DNA of 9,557 bases from Micrococcales bacterium (GTDB taxonomy: Bacteria > Actinomycetota > Actinomycetes > Actinomycetales > Dermatophilaceae), in assembly GCA_030537915.1 (NCBI GenBank), contig JAUNUZ010000060.1, positions 1 through 9,557 on the forward strand. Reading direction: 5' to 3'. How positions within the stretch are numbered: the first letter of the stretch is position 1; each line of letters begins with the position of its first letter. A program made the position numbers and the translations under genes. Positions 6,613 to 9,557 of this stretch are shown here, in pieces. The notes under the pieces were generated by a model. The model was not told where the DNA came from. It saw nothing but the letters and a program-made list of their open reading frames with translations, and made no database searches.

Positions 6613-7275
6613 TCAGCTGCCGAACGCGAAGCCCGAGGCCGATTCGGCGCGGCGGCGGGCGCGGAAGAGCGCGTCCCAGGCAACGACGATCCCCTCCTCG
6701 GTCGCGACCTCGCGGGCCGCCCGCCCGGAGCGCTCGAGCTGCAGGGCCCCGGAGCCGAGGTGGTCCTGCAGGTCCTTTTCGATGTCGGCGCCCGTGAAGA
6801 GGATCGAAGCCTGCTGCGGCCCACCGATTCCGTCGGCGAGATTCGTCGAGTCGTGGCCGACGACCAGGAGCGTCCCGCCCGGCCGCAGCGCGCGCACGCA
6901 GTTGCGCAGCATCTCGCGCCGCTCGTAGTCCTCCAGGTGCACGTAGGTCGAGAGCACGAGGTCATAGGCCGAGCTGGGCATCTCGAAGGTGAGCACGTCC
7001 CCCTGCGTCCACGTGATCCGCTCGGCATCCTCAGCGCTCAGCGTGCTCGCGGCCTGCTCCCGTGCCCTGGCCAGCGCGTTCTGTGCGAAGTCCACAGCGG
7101 TGACGCGCCACCCCTGTTCCGCGAGCCACATGGCGTTGCGGCCCTCCCCGCAACCCAGGTCGAGGGCATCGCCGGGGAAGTGCCCCTCGAGTTCGGAGAC
7201 CACCCACCGGTTCGCCGAGGTCGGCCACACCAGATCGCTGCCGGTGTAGCGCTCGTTCCAACTCGTTGCGTCCAT
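6613..7275 (-). CDS. Class I SAM-dependent methyltransferase, small, TehB-like fold
   Basis: This 220-residue soluble enzyme is predicted to transfer a methyl group from S-adenosylmethionine to an unknown small substrate. The N-terminus (WNERYTGSDLVWPTSANRWV, 6-25) is typical of an uncharacterised actinobacterial family. Motif I is ALDLGCGEGRNA (37-48), the ribose-binding acidic residue is Asp62 (TAVDFAQN, 59-66), the adenine-loop region is QGDV (91-94), motif IV is YDLVLSTYVHLE (104-115), and LRPGG (130-134) marks motif V/VI. The segment VVGHDSTNL and GGPQ (138-155) is also family-typical. The length matches the family. The start is secured by AGGAG seven bases upstream. Similarity to TehB tellurite methyltransferases is at fold level only, so a metal-resistance role should not be assumed. 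The gene may be co-transcribed with the AI-2E gene downstream. Confidence 0.92.
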   Translation of the reverse strand: MDATSWNERYTGSDLVWPTSANRWVVSELEGHFPGDALDLGCGEGRNAMWLAEQGWRVTAVDFAQNALARAREQAASTLSAEDAERITWTQGDVLTFEMPSSAYDLVLSTYVHLEDYERREMLRNCVRALRPGGTLLVVGHDSTNLADGIGGPQQASILFTGADIEKDLQDHLGSGALQLERSGRAAREVATEEGIVVAWDALFRARRRAESASGFAFGS

Positions 7276-7282
7276 CTACCCA

Positions 7283-7287
7283 CTCCT
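7283..7287 (-). promoter_or_regulatory. Ribosome binding site AGGAG of the methyltransferase gene
   Basis: On the minus strand AGGAG stands 7 bases before the ATG at 7275. It fixes that start and shows that the gene has its own translation signal, separate from the hydrolase upstream. Confidence 0.8.
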
Positions 7288-7310
7288 GTCGAGGAATTCG
7301 CGTCACGCAC

Positions 7311-7328
7311 CGATCCCCGGTGGGGTCG
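7311..7328. repeat. Inverted repeat in the methyltransferase leader
   Basis: CGATCCC-CGGT-GGGGTCG pairs over 7 positions, one of them a G-T pair, around a 4-base loop. It sits about 36 bases upstream of the methyltransferase start. It could be a repressor site or a leader hairpin; in such GC-rich DNA chance is also possible. Confidence 0.3.
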
Positions 7329-7411
7329 TGAGCGTGAGCCGGCCTTTCCTTGACCGTAGCGGAGGCGAGATCTACGTCCCCGCGCTCGGCCCGTCCTCGC
7401 GATGTGTTGGT

Positions 7412-7430
7412 GGCGGGGGTGATCCCCGCC
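7412..7430 (-). terminator. GC-rich hairpin downstream of the short ORF, possible terminator
   Basis: GGCGGGG and CCCCGCC form a perfect 7-bp stem around the 5-base loop GTGAT; a G-T pair could extend it to 8 bp with loop TGA. On the minus strand it lies 26 bases after the stop of the short frame at 7457 and about 190 bases after the hydrolase stop. No T-run follows, which is common for actinobacterial terminators but lowers certainty. It would separate the hydrolase transcript from the methyltransferase. Confidence 0.4.
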
Positions 7431-7456
7431 TGCTCGTCGACGCCGACGCCCCCGCG

Positions 7457-7525
7457 CTACCCGTTGCCGCACAGGGAGTAGAACGGATAGTTGCCCTCGT
7501 CCTGGCCGTTGTCCTCGTCACGCAC
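7457..7525 (-). CDS. Possible small acidic peptide ORF, about 22 residues
   Basis: From a GTG at 7523-7525 to TAG at 7457-7459 the frame reads a short acidic peptide that begins VRDEDNGQDEG and ends YPFYSLCGNG. The frame is open upstream to 7555 (the in-frame stop is TAG at 7556-7558). Nearly every codon from the first Asp onward ends in G or C, as in the real genes here, and the composition (Asp, Glu, Asn, Gly, Tyr) differs sharply from the Arg/Pro/Ser-rich noise of shadow frames. No clear ribosome binding site precedes the GTG, and I do not recognise the family. It may be a genuine small protein, the C-terminal remnant of a decayed gene, or chance. The hairpin at 7412-7430 follows the stop closely. 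Confidence 0.35.
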   Translation of the reverse strand: MRDEDNGQDEGNYPFYSLCGNG

Positions 7526-7622
7526 CGCGCGGAGGCCACTGCGGGCGCCACCCAGCTACGCCGTCGGTGCCGAACCTGTCCGCTGTCCTGCAGACGTCGT
7601 ACGACCCTGCGCCGCAAGACGC

Positions 7623-9557
7623 CTAAGGACCGCCTGCAACCCCTGCGCGCAGCGCGAGCGCTCCCTGCGCGAGGCGACGCTGCGCCGCTACGCGCACCCG
7701 ATCCAGACGCGGGTCGCTCGCCGCAGCACCGGTCGCCGCCGCACTCGCGCCGTCCGCCTCAGCCCGCATGGCGCGCTCGATCACGGAGAGCTTCGCCGGG
7801 GCCGAGACACCGGGCAGCGAGGATGGGGCCGAGGCCTTCGATTGCGCCGGGGTCACGCCGGCCGCGAGACCTCCAGCCGCGGAGGGCAGCGGCGACGCCA
7901 CGGCATAAGCGAGCCTGTCACCGGGCAACGGCAGACCGGCGCACACAAGGTCGCGGGCGGGCATCCGGCCCTTGGTGAGGTAGCTGCGGACGGTCTGCTC
8001 GACGCACGAGTTCTCGCCGAGCCAGACCCCGTGGTTGCCCTGGTCCTGGACCGAGACCAGGACAGTCTCGGGACGAGCGCGATGCGCGGCGAGCGCGCCC
8101 TCGTAGGGGGTGGCAGGGTCGAGCTCGGACTGCACCATGAGCAGTTGCGTCCGTTTGGCAATCCGCGTGCGCGGAGTCGCGACCGGGGCATAGGGCCAAT
8201 AGGCGCACGGGCTCGTCACCCACGAGAAGCCGAGCAGCGGGAAGCGTCCGCCGAGCCGCATGCCCTCCGCCACGTAAGAGGCGGGGTCTTTGCTCCACCG
8301 CGAGTCGTTGCACTGGATCGCCATGAAGACCGTGTCCTGCGTGCCCGCGGAGACCGCGGCGCGCCCCGTGCCCGCAGCGGGGCGCTTGGCCTGCACCTGG
8401 GCTCGCAGGTCGGCTAGTTCGTCGGCCAGCTCACCGAATCCGATGTCGGTGTAGAGCTTCTCGACGACGAGGTCGTCGAGGTTCGCCGGGCTCATCCCCG
8501 GCAGCCGCCCCCCGGCCGCCGCAGATCGCAGACGGTTGTACGTCGCGCGTACCGCCGTCGTGGTGCTCCCGATCCCGAAGTCGGCGTGGCGCCGCGCGGC
8601 CCACGGCAGGAACTGACGCTCGAACCTGCGCTGGAAGCCCTGGGGCTGGAAGGCGAAGCTCGTCCGCCAATCCGCAGCGAACTGTGTGTTGGAGTCGAGC
8701 ACGAAGCGGCCCACGCGGGCAGGGAATAGATCGGCGTATCGGGCGGCCATCCACGTACCCGCCGAGACGCCGTAGAAGTCCACGACCTGATGGCCGAGCA
8801 CCGAGCGCACCAGGTCGTGATCGCGAATCGTGTTCAGGGTGCTCAGCTGAGGAAGCACCCGGCCGAAGCGGGCCGCGCACTGCGCGACCGTCCGTTGCAC
8901 GGCGCGCTGCTGGGCGCCGATCACGGCCTTGGACGGTGCGCGACGGTCCCGGACATTGTCAGCCACGGTCGCACACGGGGCCGGCAGGCTGGGCCCGGTC
9001 CCGCGGGGGTCGACCGCGACGATGTCGTGCGTCGCGTGCACCGCCGGCTCAAGGGCTGCGACGGTCGGCGCAAGCCAGTCTGCCGTCACCCCCGGCCCAC
9101 CCGGGTTGACCAAGAGGAGCCGGGTAGCGCGAGTATCGCCCGCCGCCTTGACGCGTCGCACGCGCGAGATCTGCAGATAGCCGGAGCCCTTCGAGAGGTT
9201 CGACCAGGCGAGCGGGGTCTGCACCCGGGTGCATTCCACGACGGTGCGGGTGCCGGCGTCTGCGATGAGCTCGGCCATTCGGGTGACATCTCGCGAGCAC
9301 GAGCGGCTGCGCCAGATAGGCCGCTGCGCGAAGTAGTCAGCCCAGCGGGGGGCCGGTGGACGAGCCGCGGCGGGCGCGGGCACCGCCGACGTGAGCCAGA
9401 CCGCTCGCGCTGAGGTGGGCGCGGCCCCCAAAGCGGCCGGTGCTCCTGGGTTGCGTGCGGGCACCGGCTCCGCGGCGGACACTGCGCCGGGAAGCGGGGA
9501 GACAGCCAGGGCGACAACCGTTGCCAGCACGACGCCCACGCGACGCCTCAGCGGCCT
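7623..9557 (-). CDS. Secreted alpha/beta hydrolase, tripeptidyl aminopeptidase (TAP-like) family; 5' end probably outside the window
   Basis: This is a predicted exported serine peptidase or esterase of the Streptomyces Tap/SlpD/SlpE type, which releases short peptides from protein N-termini. Numbering from the GTG at 9537-9539 (638 residues), a hydrophobic signal segment (VVLATVVALAVSPLPGAVSA, 3-22) is followed by a likely cleavage after Ala22 and a Pro/Ala-rich region to 65. Key motifs are LLVNPGGPG (142-150, oxyanion region), VDPRGTG (176-182), nucleophile elbow YGVSAGTW (256-263, Ser259), catalytic Asp474 in SELDPATP and His503 in QGNHGVW. CNDSRW (410-415) is also typical. Eight cysteines in pairs (81/103, 189/221, 410/445, 512/533) suggest disulfides in an exported protein. 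The frame stays open to the window edge and adds RPLRRR before the GTG, an ideal basic signal-peptide n-region, so the true start likely lies outside. An Ala-rich tail of about 95 residues after the TAP-like domain is unusually long. Confidence 0.92.
   Translation of the reverse strand, partial: RPLRRRVGVVLATVVALAVSPLPGAVSAAEPVPARNPGAPAALGAAPTSARAVWLTSAVPAPAAARPPAPRWADYFAQRPIWRSRSCSRDVTRMAELIADAGTRTVVECTRVQTPLAWSNLSKGSGYLQISRVRRVKAAGDTRATRLLLVNPGGPGVTADWLAPTVAALEPAVHATHDIVAVDPRGTGPSLPAPCATVADNVRDRRAPSKAVIGAQQRAVQRTVAQCAARFGRVLPQLSTLNTIRDHDLVRSVLGHQVVDFYGVSAGTWMAARYADLFPARVGRFVLDSNTQFAADWRTSFAFQPQGFQRRFERQFLPWAARRHADFGIGSTTTAVRATYNRLRSAAAGGRLPGMSPANLDDLVVEKLYTDIGFGELADELADLRAQVQAKRPAAGTGRAAVSAGTQDTVFMAIQCNDSRWSKDPASYVAEGMRLGGRFPLLGFSWVTSPCAYWPYAPVATPRTRIAKRTQLLMVQSELDPATPYEGALAAHRARPETVLVSVQDQGNHGVWLGENSCVEQTVRSYLTKGRMPARDLVCAGLPLPGDRLAYAVASPLPSAAGGLAAGVTPAQSKASAPSSLPGVSAPAKLSVIERAMRAEADGASAAATGAAASDPRLDRVRVAAQRRLAQGALALRAGVAGGP

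Larger units (their letters stand above)
7276..7622. other. 347-base spacer between hydrolase and methyltransferase
   Basis: No conventional gene is supported here. The spacer contains, from right to left on the minus strand, a short high-GC3 reading frame (7457-7555), a GC-rich hairpin (7412-7430), an inverted repeat (7311-7328) and the methyltransferase ribosome binding site. A promoter for the methyltransferase is expected somewhere in 7290-7410, but no convincing -35/-10 pair could be read on the minus strand. Longer open frames in this interval are Arg/Ser/Pro-rich and look like GC-driven noise. Confidence 0.6.

Noticed and set aside
5834..6928. Plus-strand frame of 364 codons opposite the transporter and methyltransferase
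   Set aside because: It runs across two well-supported minus-strand genes and the gap between them, is rich in Arg/Asp/His, and has no domain signature.
6613..7275. Tellurite resistance methyltransferase TehB, linked to a TerY-like vWA protein
   Set aside because: Only the general fold is shared, the gene lies on the other strand in a separate unit, and no Ter or Teh partner is present.
7350..7378. Plus-strand promoter TTGACC, 17 bases, TACGTC
   Set aside because: The -35 is good but the -10 matches only TA, and no plus-strand gene follows.
7457..7525. Lasso peptide precursor
   Set aside because: The segment after DEG has no Asp or Glu at ring positions 7-9, and no lasso cyclase, peptidase or recognition protein gene is in the window.
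7491..8417. Plus-strand frame of 308 codons opposite the hydrolase
   Set aside because: The composition is Arg/Gly/His-rich with no recognisable domain or good ribosome binding site, and the minus strand carries the complete catalytic triad.

Overview
The window comes from a high-GC Gram-positive bacterium, almost certainly an actinomycete. G/C dominates third codon positions in every gene, genes are joined by ATGA, GTGA and TGATG overlaps, and the protein families (PknG-type kinase, TAP-like secreted hydrolase, AI-2E transporter) are typical of that phylum. A finer placement is not supported by the sequence.

Bases 1-5058, plus strand, form one tightly packed operon for a Ser/Thr phosphorylation module. 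Its order is a PknG-like protein kinase with a TPR tail (5' end outside the window), a PP2C phosphatase with an N-terminal zinc ribbon, a von Willebrand factor A (vWA) protein with an intact MIDAS motif, and a zinc-ribbon plus FHA phosphothreonine reader. Each gene overlaps the next by 1-4 bases, which suggests translational coupling and joint function. A plausible scheme is that the kinase writes and PP2C erases phosphothreonine, the FHA protein reads it, and the vWA protein is the metal-dependent scaffold or substrate. This resembles in outline the vWA-kinase-PP2C triads of the tellurium-resistance (TerY-P) type and the kinase/phosphatase/FHA modules of type VI secretion. The kinase gene as written is broken: an internal deletion of roughly 85-90 bases near base 140, with a frame change, removes the activation loop and APE region.

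Bases 5069-9557 are all minus strand and convergent with the operon. From right to left they hold a secreted alpha/beta hydrolase of the tripeptidyl-aminopeptidase (TAP-like) type whose true start probably lies just past the right edge, a 347-base spacer, a small class I SAM-dependent methyltransferase with a strong ribosome binding site, and an AI-2E family membrane transporter. The two converging units end only 10 bases apart. The spacer (7276-7622) is not empty: it has a short acidic reading frame with very high GC3 ending in YPFYSLCGNG, a GC-rich hairpin just beyond its stop, and an inverted repeat in the methyltransferase leader.

No tRNA, rRNA, CRISPR array, insertion sequence or prophage gene was seen. 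The most interesting points are the compact phosphorylation module with repeated zinc ribbons, its damaged kinase, a possible phospho-acceptor tail on the vWA protein, and the small ORF in the spacer.
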